Below, one piece after another: positions 54,738-63,259 of a stretch of DNA of 64,000 bases (the stretch's first letter is position 1; each line of letters begins with the position of its first letter). Source of the DNA: Streptococcaceae bacterium (GTDB taxonomy: Bacteria > Bacillota > Bacilli > Lactobacillales > Streptococcaceae); assembly GCA_022484805.1 (NCBI GenBank), contig JAKVKP010000002.1, positions 1 to 64,000 on the forward strand. The letters run 5' to 3'. The notes below the pieces were generated by a model. It searched no databases and was not told the origin of the DNA. It worked only from the letters and a program-made list of their open reading frames with translations. The position numbers were made by a program, and so were the translations under genes.

Positions 54738-54931
54738 TTATTTTGATTTGCATTTTATATATCCTGCAACCAGAAAAAAATTATCTAAGTCAATTTTATA
54801 CAGTCCTCTAAAATAAAATAATCATCCAATTGTTTACCCAATTTTCTATTTGGCATCAAACTGTCTCGGTAATTCTTATAAATTGCCTTCCATTAAAGTA
54901 TATCTTGTTCAGTGACCGGTTTAGCTTGCAT
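54738..54931 (-). pseudogene. broken small gene, unknown family
   Basis: A GTGAGG ribosome site precedes an ATG at 54931. It opens MQAKPVTEQDIL, hits TAA, then continues as WKAIYKNYRDSLMPNRKLGKQLDDYF. A shift of frame then gives YFRGLYKIDLDNFFLVAGYIK and a stop near 54738. Both frames look protein-like, so I read this as one gene with a nonsense mutation and a frameshift. The family is not recognised. Confidence 0.5.
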
Positions 54932-55009
54932 TTAATTACCTCACAAATTTAATATCTATCAAGATTAACTATGTATAAAGAGATATACAAAAAATGTCTC
55001 ACAAAAAAA

Positions 55010-55342
55010 TCAACAATGGTTTAATATTATGCTTTTAATTGAATTATAATTCTTTTGATGAATATCTATAAACGGAATAATAACTGCATTTTTAAATTGA
55101 TTCAAATCAATATATCCTTCAAGATTTTGCGGAATTGCGATTACATCGCCCTGAATTTCATCTAATTTTTCAATGTCCTGACTAATGTAATCAACTTCCC
55201 ACTCTCCACCCAATTCTGCTCGAAAATTTTTCTGAAATTGAATTAAAGTGAATGGATTCAAAATTGGTTCCATCGGCAGACCATTCCCTAAAATTGATCC
55301 TCGAGAATTTAATGTTTGAATCCAAGTTAGCTTTTTTTTCAT
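55010..55342 (-). CDS. unknown 110-residue protein
   Basis: 110 residues, starting MKKKLTWIQTLNSRGSILGNGLPMEPILNPFTLIQF. It has no signal peptide or membrane helix, and its alternating hydrophobic pattern (VDYISQDIEKLDEIQGDVIAIPQNLEGYIDLNQFKNAVIIPFIDI) suggests an alpha/beta fold. The start at 55342 has GGAG 8 nt upstream; 55348 is an alternative. It lies with MepB and a broken gene in a small accessory region. I do not recognise the family. Confidence 0.65.
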   Translation of the reverse strand: MKKKLTWIQTLNSRGSILGNGLPMEPILNPFTLIQFQKNFRAELGGEWEVDYISQDIEKLDEIQGDVIAIPQNLEGYIDLNQFKNAVIIPFIDIHQKNYNSIKSIILNHC

Positions 55343-55442
55343 AATCACATCTCCACATTTTATAATGTTGTTTTAACACAGAATAACACTAAGATAATAT
55401 TTTTTGCAAATAAAACCCTATCTCGTGAGCAGTAATCCAAAT

Positions 55443-55931
55443 CTATAAAAAATATAATTCTTCCAGTCTTTCTAAATTGACCTCTAAAGATAAATCAATG
55501 AAATAATCACTTTGCCATTGCTGTGTTTTTTTAGCTGAAATATTTAAATTATCTGTCCAGCTCGGATAAACTCTAATCGCCATTTTTCCTTTGGAATTGA
55601 CTCCGCTCAAAACACCTTGCTTCAATAAAACTGTTTTTGGAAAAACAAATTGTCCTCTAAAATTATTATCAATAACCGAAACAATTATTTTTTCAGGACT
55701 CATTTCACAACAATATGGCTGATTTTTATTCTCAGTATTCTTTTCCCAGAATACTACAAAATAGCCTTCTTTCTTTGGGGTTAATTTTGCTAACCTGCTT
55801 CTAAATTGAACATTGTTAAGATAAAAAGTCATACCCTCATATTCTCTATTTTGCTCTTCCATTATTAGCTGTTCTATTTCAAAAAACTTTAAACTTCCTG
55901 CTAATTCTTCTATAAGTTTTAATGATTTCAT
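55443..55931 (-). CDS. MepB family protein
   Basis: 162 residues. MepB-family signature: FRSRLAKLTPKKEGYFVVFWEK near 45-66, FRGQFVFPKTVLLKQGVLSGVNSKGKMAIRVYPSW (the FPK-x-x-L and GK-x-x-x-R-V-Y-P motifs) and KTQQWQSDYFIDLS near the end. The founding member is encoded beside the S. aureus mepRA multidrug genes, but the molecular function is unknown and no efflux pump or MarR gene is near here. Single gene in the accessory pocket. Confidence 0.85.
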   Translation of the reverse strand: MKSLKLIEELAGSLKFFEIEQLIMEEQNREYEGMTFYLNNVQFRSRLAKLTPKKEGYFVVFWEKNTENKNQPYCCEMSPEKIIVSVIDNNFRGQFVFPKTVLLKQGVLSGVNSKGKMAIRVYPSWTDNLNISAKKTQQWQSDYFIDLSLEVNLERLEELYFL

Positions 55932-56035
55932 CGCTCACCTTAAAATAATAATTGCAATAATTAAAAATAACGTCAACTACTGGTTAGCAAATTTACTCAT
56001 ACCAATGGCTTAACGTTATTATTAGAAATATTCGA

Positions 56036-56107
56036 TGCGTCCTAAGGGAATCGAACCCCTATCTGAAGAACCGGAATCTTCCGTGATATCCATTACACTA
56101 AGGACGC
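56036..56107 (-). tRNA. trnR-CCG: tRNA-Arg (anticodon CCG)
   Basis: On the minus strand the acceptor stem GCGTCCT/AGGACGC closes a cloverleaf. The D arm contains AATGGATATC. The anticodon stem is GAAGA/TCTTC with loop TTCCGGT, giving anticodon CCG that reads CGG. The T arm is AGGGG-TTCGATT-CCCTT. 72 nt including the discriminator A; CCA is not encoded. Confidence 0.95.
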
Positions 56108-56232
56108 TTAACAATTCACTAAAAATTAACCTTCTTCATTTTACCGATATCAACTCCGAAATGCAACTTTAATTCAAAGTTCAAGTTAGGCAAGTGCTAG
56201 TAATCAATTCAAGCTAGGATAGAAAAAGAAAA

Positions 56233-56257
56233 AGCGATTTGGAAAATCCAAATCGCT
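56233..56257 (-). terminator. rpsF-ssb-rpsR operon terminator
   Basis: AGCGATTTGGA, 3-nt loop, TCCAAATCGCT: 11 perfect pairs followed on the minus strand by TTTTCTTTTTC. It lies 13 nt after the rpsR stop. Confidence 0.92.
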
Positions 56258-56269
56258 GATATTTAATGA

Positions 56270-56512
56270 TTAGTCTTCGCTTACAAATGGAAGTAATCCC
56301 ATTACACGAGCGCGTTTAATCGCGATTGTTACTTTACGTTGGTTTTTAGCAGAAGTTCCTGTCACACGACGAGGTAAAATTTTACCACGTTCTGAGATGA
56401 AACGTTCTAATAATTTAACGTCTTTATAGTCAACATAGTCAATATGGTTAGCCGCAATAAAGTCAACTTTTTTACGACGACGCATACCACCACGACGTTG
56501 TGGTTGAGCCAT
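56270..56512 (-). CDS. rpsR: 30S ribosomal protein S18
   Basis: 80-residue bS18, complete. The basic N-terminus ([71 protein letters not shown]) matches the family throughout. It binds 16S rRNA with bS6 at the platform. Third gene of rpsF-ssb-rpsR, 30 nt after ssb. Confidence 0.98.
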   Translation of the reverse strand: MAQPQRRGGMRRRKKVDFIAANHIDYVDYKDVKLLERFISERGKILPRRVTGTSAKNQRKVTIAIKRARVMGLLPFVSED

Positions 56513-56542
56513 TGGTCATTCCTCCTTTAGTTTCTTATCTTA

Positions 56543-57034
56543 TTAAAATGGTAAATCATCGTCCGATATTTCAATTGGACTTGTACCGAATGGATTCTCT
56601 TCACGACCGAAATCTGGCGCTTTTTGAGTATCCGGCGCTTGATATGAATTATTGTTGTTATTGTATGTATTGTTTTGTTGCGGCGCTGAAAAACCTTGAG
56701 ATTCTCCACGTGCTGCCCGTGATTCCAACATTTGGAAATTATCTACAACCACGTCTGTCGTGTAGACACGCTGACCTTGATTATTTTCATAGCTTCCTGT
56801 TTGAATACGACCTGTTACACCAATTAATGCACCTTTTTTTGCCCAGCTTGAAAAATTTTCTGCAGACTGACGCCAAATCACACAACGAATAAAGTCAGCT
56901 TCTCTTTCACCAGCTTGATTTTTAAACTGACGATTGACAGCAAGTGTAAAACTTGCAGTAGCAACACCACTCGCAGTATAGCGTAATTCAGGATCTTTAG
57001 TTAAACGACCTACTAATACAACGTTATTTATCAT
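56543..57034 (-). CDS. ssb: single-stranded DNA-binding protein
   Basis: 163 residues. An OB fold (1-105: [104 protein letters not shown]) is followed by an Asn/Gln-rich linker and the acidic tip DDDLPF that recruits replication and repair partners. Middle gene of the S6 operon. Confidence 0.98.
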   Translation of the reverse strand: MINNVVLVGRLTKDPELRYTASGVATASFTLAVNRQFKNQAGEREADFIRCVIWRQSAENFSSWAKKGALIGVTGRIQTGSYENNQGQRVYTTDVVVDNFQMLESRAARGESQGFSAPQQNNTYNNNNNSYQAPDTQKAPDFGREENPFGTSPIEISDDDLPF

Positions 57035-57047
57035 TTAAGCACCTCTG

Positions 57048-57341
57048 TTAAGCTTCTAACTTCACAATCATGTGACGTAAAATGTCATCATTGATTTTTG
57101 CCAAACGATCAAATTCATTGATTGCTTGCGCATCTGAAGGAGCTTCAACATTAATGATACGGTATAATCCTTCACGGAAATCACCAATCTCATAAGCTAA
57201 GCGACGTTTTTCCCAGTCTTTAGATTCAACAGTTGCAGCACCGTTGTCTTTAAGAATTGAATCAAAACGCTCAACTAAAGCTGTTTTTGCTTCTTCATCA
57301 ATGTTTGGACGAATAATGTATAAAATTTCGTACTTTGTCAT
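57048..57341 (-). CDS. rpsF: 30S ribosomal protein S6
   Basis: 97-residue bS6, complete, starting [35 protein letters not shown] and with [27 protein letters not shown]. Partner of bS18 in the platform. First gene of the operon. A leader hairpin can cover its Shine-Dalgarno (57352-57396). Confidence 0.98.
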   Translation of the reverse strand: MTKYEILYIIRPNIDEEAKTALVERFDSILKDNGAATVESKDWEKRRLAYEIGDFREGLYRIINVEAPSDAQAINEFDRLAKINDDILRHMIVKLEA

Positions 57342-57351
57342 TGATTTACAC

Positions 57352-57396
57352 CTCCTTTTGGTCTATGTCTCTAAAGCATTTGTCTAGAGAAAGGAG
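57352..57396 (-). promoter_or_regulatory. rpsF leader hairpin covering the Shine-Dalgarno
   Basis: On the minus strand CTCCTTT (57390-57396 side) pairs with the AAAGGAG of the rpsF ribosome site (57352-57358), around an inner hairpin TCTCTA/TAGAGA. This could allow bS6:bS18 autoregulation, though I do not see the CCG loop described for other S6:S18 leaders. Confidence 0.5.
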
Positions 57397-57457
57397 TAAA
57401 CTTAATTACTCACAATTAACTATTGTACGCCAATATCTATCAAAGTTCAAGTATTTT

Positions 57458-58414
57458 TTAGTCAGAAATATCATCTTTAAAGGTAGGCTTGTAAAAATTA
57501 CGATTATCTAAAGCGAAAACACGCGAAGTAGTTTCTCCAGGCGATACTTGGCGTAATGCACCACTTAACATTTGCATCGTTGCATCCAAATTATCAATCT
57601 GATGAATAATTTCTGCTTCCATTATCTTAGGTCGAACAGGAGAACCATATTCCAATAAGCCATGATGACTCAAAATAACGTGACGTAAAATTAAAACATC
57701 TTCCCGATTCTCATCAATATTCAATTCAATAATTGCCTTAGATATTTCTTCATCAATTAAAACAATATGTCCAATTAAGTTACCACGTAATGTATATTCT
57801 GTATTATTTACTCCTGAAAGCTCAATCACCTTTGCCAAGTCATGAAGAATAATACCTGAGTATAATAAAGAGGCATTTAATTCAGGGTAAATAGCACTCA
57901 AGTTTCGCGCTATTTTAATCATTGTTAAACTATGAAAGGCCAAGCCGGTTTCAAAAGCATGATGATTGGTTTTGGCGGCTGGATAAGAGAAAAATTCTTC
58001 ATCATATTTCTTTAATAAATGGCGAACAATACGATTCCAAGTTGGATTTTTAATATCAAAAATTGTTTGAGTCATTTCTTCACGCAATTTTTCGACATTA
58101 ACTGGTGGCTTTTCTTTAAAATCCTCTGGTCGAAGATTGATATTATTAGCTAATTGCAGAGTAATTTGATTCAGTTGGGGCATCCCATTGTATAATTCTT
58201 TTTTACCCTTTATATTAACGACAACACCCGCCTTAAAGCGTTCCACGAAAATTGGCTGAGCATCCCAAAGCTTGCCATCAATTTGACCAGTCTCATCTTG
58301 GAAAGTAAATGCAAGATAATCCTTTCCTGCCTTAGTTCGCCTTAATTCTGCTGTTTTAATTAATAAATACGTTTCAAAATGCTCATCTATTTTTAAATCT
58401 TTTAATTTCTTCAT
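57458..58414 (-). CDS. yhaM: 3'-5' exoribonuclease YhaM
   Basis: 318 residues. An N-terminal OB fold (LLIKTAELRRTKAGKDYLAFTFQDETGQIDGKLWDAQ) is followed by an HD hydrolase domain (HHAFETGLAFHSLTM, IILHDLAKVIEL with the HD pair, and ILRHVILSHHGLLEYGSPVRP). It degrades RNA from the 3' end, with some DNA exonuclease activity in the family. Its start abuts the stop of the SbcC-like gene, so the three are an operon. Confidence 0.95.
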   Translation of the reverse strand: MKKLKDLKIDEHFETYLLIKTAELRRTKAGKDYLAFTFQDETGQIDGKLWDAQPIFVERFKAGVVVNIKGKKELYNGMPQLNQITLQLANNINLRPEDFKEKPPVNVEKLREEMTQTIFDIKNPTWNRIVRHLLKKYDEEFFSYPAAKTNHHAFETGLAFHSLTMIKIARNLSAIYPELNASLLYSGIILHDLAKVIELSGVNNTEYTLRGNLIGHIVLIDEEISKAIIELNIDENREDVLILRHVILSHHGLLEYGSPVRPKIMEAEIIHQIDNLDATMQMLSGALRQVSPGETTSRVFALDNRNFYKPTFKDDISD

Positions 58415-60795
58415 TAATTTAGCACCTCAACTGCTTCTGTATTTGCTTCAAAAAATGATTTTAATTCTAAATCACTCGTAAAAATAATTAATTGTGCCTC
58501 ATGATATGCCTCGAACAAGCGAAAAACACGAGCTTTACGTATTTTATCATATCTTAAAAAAGCATCATCTATCAACACGGGAAAATTCAAGCTCTTAGAC
58601 TGAATTAAAGCCAATCGTAAGGCTAAAAGTAATTGATCCTTAGTCCCAGTTGATAAATCCAATACCCTCAGATTTTGATGATTGGCTGTTTCAACCATTA
58701 AAATCTGCTTTTCTAAGCGTATATCACAATAGCCATGATCCGTTAAATCAGTAAAATAATCTCGCGCTAAATTTAAAATTTCTGGTAAAGTAACTTCTGA
58801 AAGATTTGCCAAAACCATTTGATACAATTCGATTAAGCCACTTTTAACTGACCAATCCTTAGCTAAATTTTGAATTTCTGCCTCAAGATTAGATTGCCTT
58901 TGATACAAATTATCTAATGAGTCATCCGTTTGTAAAAATTGGATTTCACTCGTCAACTGGCTTTTTTGATTGCGCAATTCTTCTAGATTAATCTGATAAT
59001 CCGATAATAAATTTTGCTTTTCAGCCATTTCTTGACTCAAAACTGAAAAATCAACTGGCTCAGTTAAATTAAAATATTGCGCTAAGCGAGTTTGAATAAT
59101 TTGTAGCTGTGCCTTTTGATTAATTAGTTGCTTTTGATTTTCTAATTGCTCCTCTATTTTTAGATAATCAGGATTTTCTTGTTTTAACATTTCAATCAGC
59201 TCTTGATTTGCTTTTTGTTTGCTATGTTTTTCCTCAATTGCTAAAAGATTAATTTGATTTAGTTTCATCGCTGAATCCTGAGCAAAATGTTCTAAAGCCT
59301 GCATTTTCTCTTTTAAAAGTATATCAGCATTAAATACAACATCGTCCAAAAAAGTAATTCGATTAGCAAAAAACTCAATCTGATGTTGACTTTCTTCCAT
59401 TTGACTGCCGAGTTCCTCTAACTCCTGATTCAACTGGTCCAGCTGCTGAAGCTGCTGGTTTTTTTTCGTTGCTTCAGCAAAAGTGACGACAGATTCTGAC
59501 GCCTTGGGCGTCGTCATCACCGTAAAAACATAGCCAATTAAAATCACAATCAAGCCTAAGATAATCGCCAGGGGTAAATGATTTCTTAATAAAATAACTA
59601 AAACAATCGCTATCCCCGAAAAAAATAATAATTTATTAATAGGAAAGCGTCGATTACTTTGAGTGTTATTTTTTGCCAACATTGACAAAGCTTCATTTGT
59701 ATAAATTTTAGCACCATCTAGTTGATATTGCTCAATAAAGTTTCTACGCTGTGCTTCTTTTTGAATATACTGCGACTCAAGGTTATCCTGATTATTCAAA
59801 AGACCATAAATTTCAGGGAACTCAGCTCTCAGCTCATCAATTTTTGATTTAGATTGCTGATAGAGCGCTACTTCTTTAGTCTTCAATGCTTTTAAAACTT
59901 GCTCAGTATTCTCCAAATCCTCATCAATATTTTTCTGAATAAGAGTTGCATTTTGTAATTCTTGATTAAATGCCTTTAATTTAGCAACTTTTTGTTCGGA
60001 TAGAATTTGAGAAAAATCAATTTTTTTTAATCGTTGATAATTTTCATAATCTGACTGATAATCACGTTGCTGCCTTAGTCGATTAACCTGTTCAATTAAA
60101 TTTGCAATTTGTTTTTGCAAGTGTGTAATCGACTCGTTCAATTGCTCGATTGCCTTAATATTCGGTTGAAACCGCTCATTTTCAGCAATTTTATCTTCAA
60201 TTTGTTGCTCGATAGTGACTAATTGATTCAACCTTTGATTAATCTGTGGATTTTTGCCTGTCGGTTTATATAAATCCGGTAATAATTTATTCAATTCAGC
60301 AATTTTTTCAGTTAACTCTTGTGTACCAGTGGAGGCAGTCACTCGCCATAAATTCTCTAGCTCCTCTTCACCCATGTCTTTCTCGGCATGAAGCTCTAAA
60401 TTATCCTGACTAATCGTATAAACATTTTCAAATAAATCTTGACTCATCGGTGCTAAAAAGGAAAGCCATTCTGACTCACTAATCCTTTGTCCATTCTTTT
60501 CAATAATCAGTTCTAGCTTATTACTTCGATTATTGATACCACTTCTTTGAACTGTAAAATAATCATCCTGATTTGACAGCGTTAACCGACCACCATATAT
60601 TGGATGATTTAAAGGCTTAAAATCACGATGTGTTTTATCTTTTGCTTTAAAGCCAAAAATCATAAATTTGATAAAATTATAAATTGTTGTCTTACCAGCT
60701 TCATTTTCACCGAAAATCAATTGTTTTTCTGAAAAGGAGATTGTTTTATCTGAAAATTTTCCGAAACCAAAAAGTTCGATTTTTTCAATTTTCAT
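58414..60795 (-). CDS. yhaN: YhaN-type AAA ATPase (SbcC-like)
   Basis: 793 residues with a split SMC-like ATPase. Walker A is FGENEAGKTTIYNFIKFMIFGF at the N-terminus. Two long coiled coils flank a hydrophobic pair near 390-425 (LLFFSGIAIVLVILLRNHLPLAIILGLIVILIGYVFTVM), and the C-terminal ABC half has LSTGTKDQLLLALRLALI and Walker B LNFPVLIDDAFLRYD. It pairs with the SbcD-like nuclease upstream on the strand; the membrane hairpin in the coiled coil fits YhaN. Function in DNA end processing is inferred. Confidence 0.9.
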   Translation of the reverse strand: MKIEKIELFGFGKFSDKTISFSEKQLIFGENEAGKTTIYNFIKFMIFGFKAKDKTHRDFKPLNHPIYGGRLTLSNQDDYFTVQRSGINNRSNKLELIIEKNGQRISESEWLSFLAPMSQDLFENVYTISQDNLELHAEKDMGEEELENLWRVTASTGTQELTEKIAELNKLLPDLYKPTGKNPQINQRLNQLVTIEQQIEDKIAENERFQPNIKAIEQLNESITHLQKQIANLIEQVNRLRQQRDYQSDYENYQRLKKIDFSQILSEQKVAKLKAFNQELQNATLIQKNIDEDLENTEQVLKALKTKEVALYQQSKSKIDELRAEFPEIYGLLNNQDNLESQYIQKEAQRRNFIEQYQLDGAKIYTNEALSMLAKNNTQSNRRFPINKLLFFSGIAIVLVILLRNHLPLAIILGLIVILIGYVFTVMTTPKASESVVTFAEATKKNQQLQQLDQLNQELEELGSQMEESQHQIEFFANRITFLDDVVFNADILLKEKMQALEHFAQDSAMKLNQINLLAIEEKHSKQKANQELIEMLKQENPDYLKIEEQLENQKQLINQKAQLQIIQTRLAQYFNLTEPVDFSVLSQEMAEKQNLLSDYQINLEELRNQKSQLTSEIQFLQTDDSLDNLYQRQSNLEAEIQNLAKDWSVKSGLIELYQMVLANLSEVTLPEILNLARDYFTDLTDHGYCDIRLEKQILMVETANHQNLRVLDLSTGTKDQLLLALRLALIQSKSLNFPVLIDDAFLRYDKIRKARVFRLFEAYHEAQLIIFTSDLELKSFFEANTEAVEVLN

Positions 60796-61952
60796 TGATT
60801 TGCCTCCTTAAAATCAAAATCCAGCTGTATTTGCTGCTCAATCGCTTGCTTGATTTCCGTCATCACTGTATCATCAATTAAATGCTTATCTTGGACTATT
60901 CTATTATTTGATAGTGGCAAGAGAACCTTTTCTAAATCGAGCTGTGTTATTAAATTATTTAATTCAGTTAATGAAAGTGGTAATTCAGTTCTAAATTGAT
61001 CTAGCTTGAAACTGAGTATTTTAATTTTAATCACACGTTGCTTTGTATACGCGGAAAGTAATTCTTGTAATTCGCCGCTTTGAATACGTACAATTAATTC
61101 ATCAGCATAATCACCTACATGCTCTAATAAAATCGAGAAGAAAATTGTTTGGTCACTTGATTCCGCCAGTGCTAAAATTGCCTGATTAATCTCTGAAATT
61201 ACGCCTTCCAATGATTCTGCGTGCAAATTAACAACCACGTCTCGCCATATCACCTTTGCCAAATCTATCGCTTCAACACTTAATCCTGTTTTTGTCAACG
61301 TGACTAAATTAACACCCGAGCTCGTCTCTTTTCGATTATGCCCCAAAGGCGTACCAGAATAGTAAATATTATTAGCAAGCCGAGTCGGAACATGAATATG
61401 TCCCAATGCCCAATAATCATAGTTTTTATCATTTAATTCAGTTAATGTAAATGGAGCATAATTCGAGCTTCCTAGCTCACCATGATAAACGCCAATGTGA
61501 AAATCAGTCGTCGAGCGTGCTGGAAATTCAGATACTCTAGATTCAGAAATCCAAGGCTGGTGATATGAAAAGCCTGAAATAGCGACAGACTCTCCCGAAT
61601 TCAACTTTAAAGTCGTTGTTTCAACAGCATTTCCCATTACTGCATAAACATTACTTGGGAAAGTCTCAATCAATTGATTATCACGAATATAATCATGATT
61701 TCCAAAAATTAAAAAAACAGCAATCGATTTTTCCTCTAGCTTTTTTAAGCCATCAAAAAATAGTTTTTGAATCATAAAGGAAGGACGACTTTGATGAAAA
61801 TTATCCCCTGCTAAAATAACTAAATCAACCTGATTTTGAATTGCAGATGCCACAATATCGTGCCAAATAATTGTACGCTCTGGTAAATTATCTGCTGTGA
61901 TTCCCTCAAAAGCACGATCCAAATGTAAATCTGCAATATGTAAAAATTTCAT
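60792..61952 (-). CDS. yhaO: SbcD-like DNA repair exonuclease (YhaO-type)
   Basis: 386-residue metallophosphoesterase. Motifs are HIADLHLDRAFEG (D-x-H), ILAGDNFHQ (G-D), FGNHDYIRD (G-N-H-D), YHGELG and ALGHIHVPTRL (G-H-x-H). The C-terminal part is a capping domain. Its stop overlaps the start of the SbcC-like gene by 4 nt, so the two subunits are translated together. Expected to be a dsDNA nuclease complex. Confidence 0.92.
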   Translation of the reverse strand: MKFLHIADLHLDRAFEGITADNLPERTIIWHDIVASAIQNQVDLVILAGDNFHQSRPSFMIQKLFFDGLKKLEEKSIAVFLIFGNHDYIRDNQLIETFPSNVYAVMGNAVETTTLKLNSGESVAISGFSYHQPWISESRVSEFPARSTTDFHIGVYHGELGSSNYAPFTLTELNDKNYDYWALGHIHVPTRLANNIYYSGTPLGHNRKETSSGVNLVTLTKTGLSVEAIDLAKVIWRDVVVNLHAESLEGVISEINQAILALAESSDQTIFFSILLEHVGDYADELIVRIQSGELQELLSAYTKQRVIKIKILSFKLDQFRTELPLSLTELNNLITQLDLEKVLLPLSNNRIVQDKHLIDDTVMTEIKQAIEQQIQLDFDFKEANQ

Positions 61953-61955
61953 GTA

Positions 61956-62600
61956 TTACCTCAACTTAGTTCTATCATTACTTTCAATTACACAAACAAG
62001 CCCTTCAGAAAAACTAAAGGTAACCGGTTGATTAATAAACTCATTACTCGCAAAACTCGTTGGTACAAGTATATCAATTTTTTTTAATTCATACCTGGCG
62101 CCAATGATTTCAAAATTTTTAGTTAAGACTAGAGGTATAAATGCTAAATAATGATATTCCGGATTCGGCGTTAATTGATGTTTGCCTGATAAGAAATAAC
62201 GAATTTTATTTTGAGCATCTACCATTTGAATTTGTTCGGCAAATGGTTTAAAACGTGATTCTAACGGTAAAAATAAATTAGCTAAGAAATGGTCTAAACG
62301 ACCACCTGTCCCACCGTAAATAATGAATTGCGCCTCAGGATACCTTTCAATCGCCAAGCGTAAAGCGAGCTGTGTATCAGTCTCATCCTTTTCCGCTACG
62401 GTTTGATGAATTTCTGGAATTTGTTGCTTAATTAAATCAAACTCGTCGAGAGTCAAAGAATCATAATCACCAACCGAAAAAGCGACTGAAAAATGCTGAT
62501 TCACTAAAAATAAAGCACCATAATCGACGCCAATGTAAACTGCTTCTTCACGTGGTAAATAATCAACCATTCCTGCAACAATAATGACTTTTTTAGTCAT
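61956..62600 (-). CDS. thiN: thiamine diphosphokinase
   Basis: 214 residues. It converts thiamine to thiamine diphosphate. Motifs: VGDYDSLT (metal-binding Asp), ETDTQLALRLAIERYP and IYGGTGGRLDHFLANLFLP. The C-terminal beta domain ends VTFSFSEGLVCVIESNDR. It overlaps the rpe gene by 8 nt in the common rsgA-rpe-thiN order. Confidence 0.95.
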   Translation of the reverse strand: MTKKVIIVAGMVDYLPREEAVYIGVDYGALFLVNQHFSVAFSVGDYDSLTLDEFDLIKQQIPEIHQTVAEKDETDTQLALRLAIERYPEAQFIIYGGTGGRLDHFLANLFLPLESRFKPFAEQIQMVDAQNKIRYFLSGKHQLTPNPEYHYLAFIPLVLTKNFEIIGARYELKKIDILVPTSFASNEFINQPVTFSFSEGLVCVIESNDRTKLR

Positions 62601-63252
62601 TAACTTGAGCCTTTAATTTCGCAATTTGTTTTGCTGGATCTTCTGCATTATAGATATAACTTCCCGCAACAAAAACATTAGCACCAGCCTTTTGACAAGC
62701 AGAAATTGTCTGTTCATCAACACCACCATCAACTTCAATATCAAAATCCAGCTGATGTTCTTTTTTGTATTGCGTTAAAAATTCGACCTTCTTTAGACAT
62801 TCGACAATAAAACTTTGTCCTCCAAAGCCAGGATTGACCGTCATTACTAATACTTGATCCACTAAATGCAGTACATCAATGATACTCGAAATCGGCGTCC
62901 CCGGATTTAAAACTACCGCAGGTTTTGAGCCTGCATTTTTAATTTGTTGCAAAGCACCATAAATATGATTCGTTGCCTCAACATGAATCGTAATAATATC
63001 AGCACCGGCCTTGGCAAAATCATTAATATACTTTTCTGGATTATCAATCATCAGATGGCAATCCAAAGGCAATTTGGTTACTGGTCTAATTGCGGATACA
63101 ATATTTGGACCAAGAGTAATATTACTTACAAAGTGACCATCCATTACATCTACATGGATATAATCTGCACCAGCAGCCTCTACGAGCTCAATGTCTCTCT
63201 GTAAATTGGCAAAATCCGCACTTAAAATAGATGGAGCAATTTTCATGTTCAT
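62593..63252 (-). CDS. rpe: ribulose-phosphate 3-epimerase
   Basis: 219-residue TIM-barrel enzyme of the pentose phosphate pathway. KIAPSILSADFANL, IHVDVMDGHFVSNITLGP (metal-binding His/Asp), HLMIDNP, VMTVNPGFGGQSF and EVDGGV (catalytic Asp) are all present. Between rsgA and thiN. Confidence 0.97.
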   Translation of the reverse strand: MNMKIAPSILSADFANLQRDIELVEAAGADYIHVDVMDGHFVSNITLGPNIVSAIRPVTKLPLDCHLMIDNPEKYINDFAKAGADIITIHVEATNHIYGALQQIKNAGSKPAVVLNPGTPISSIIDVLHLVDQVLVMTVNPGFGGQSFIVECLKKVEFLTQYKKEHQLDFDIEVDGGVDEQTISACQKAGANVFVAGSYIYNAEDPAKQIAKLKAQVND

Positions 63253-63259
63253 TTTTTCC

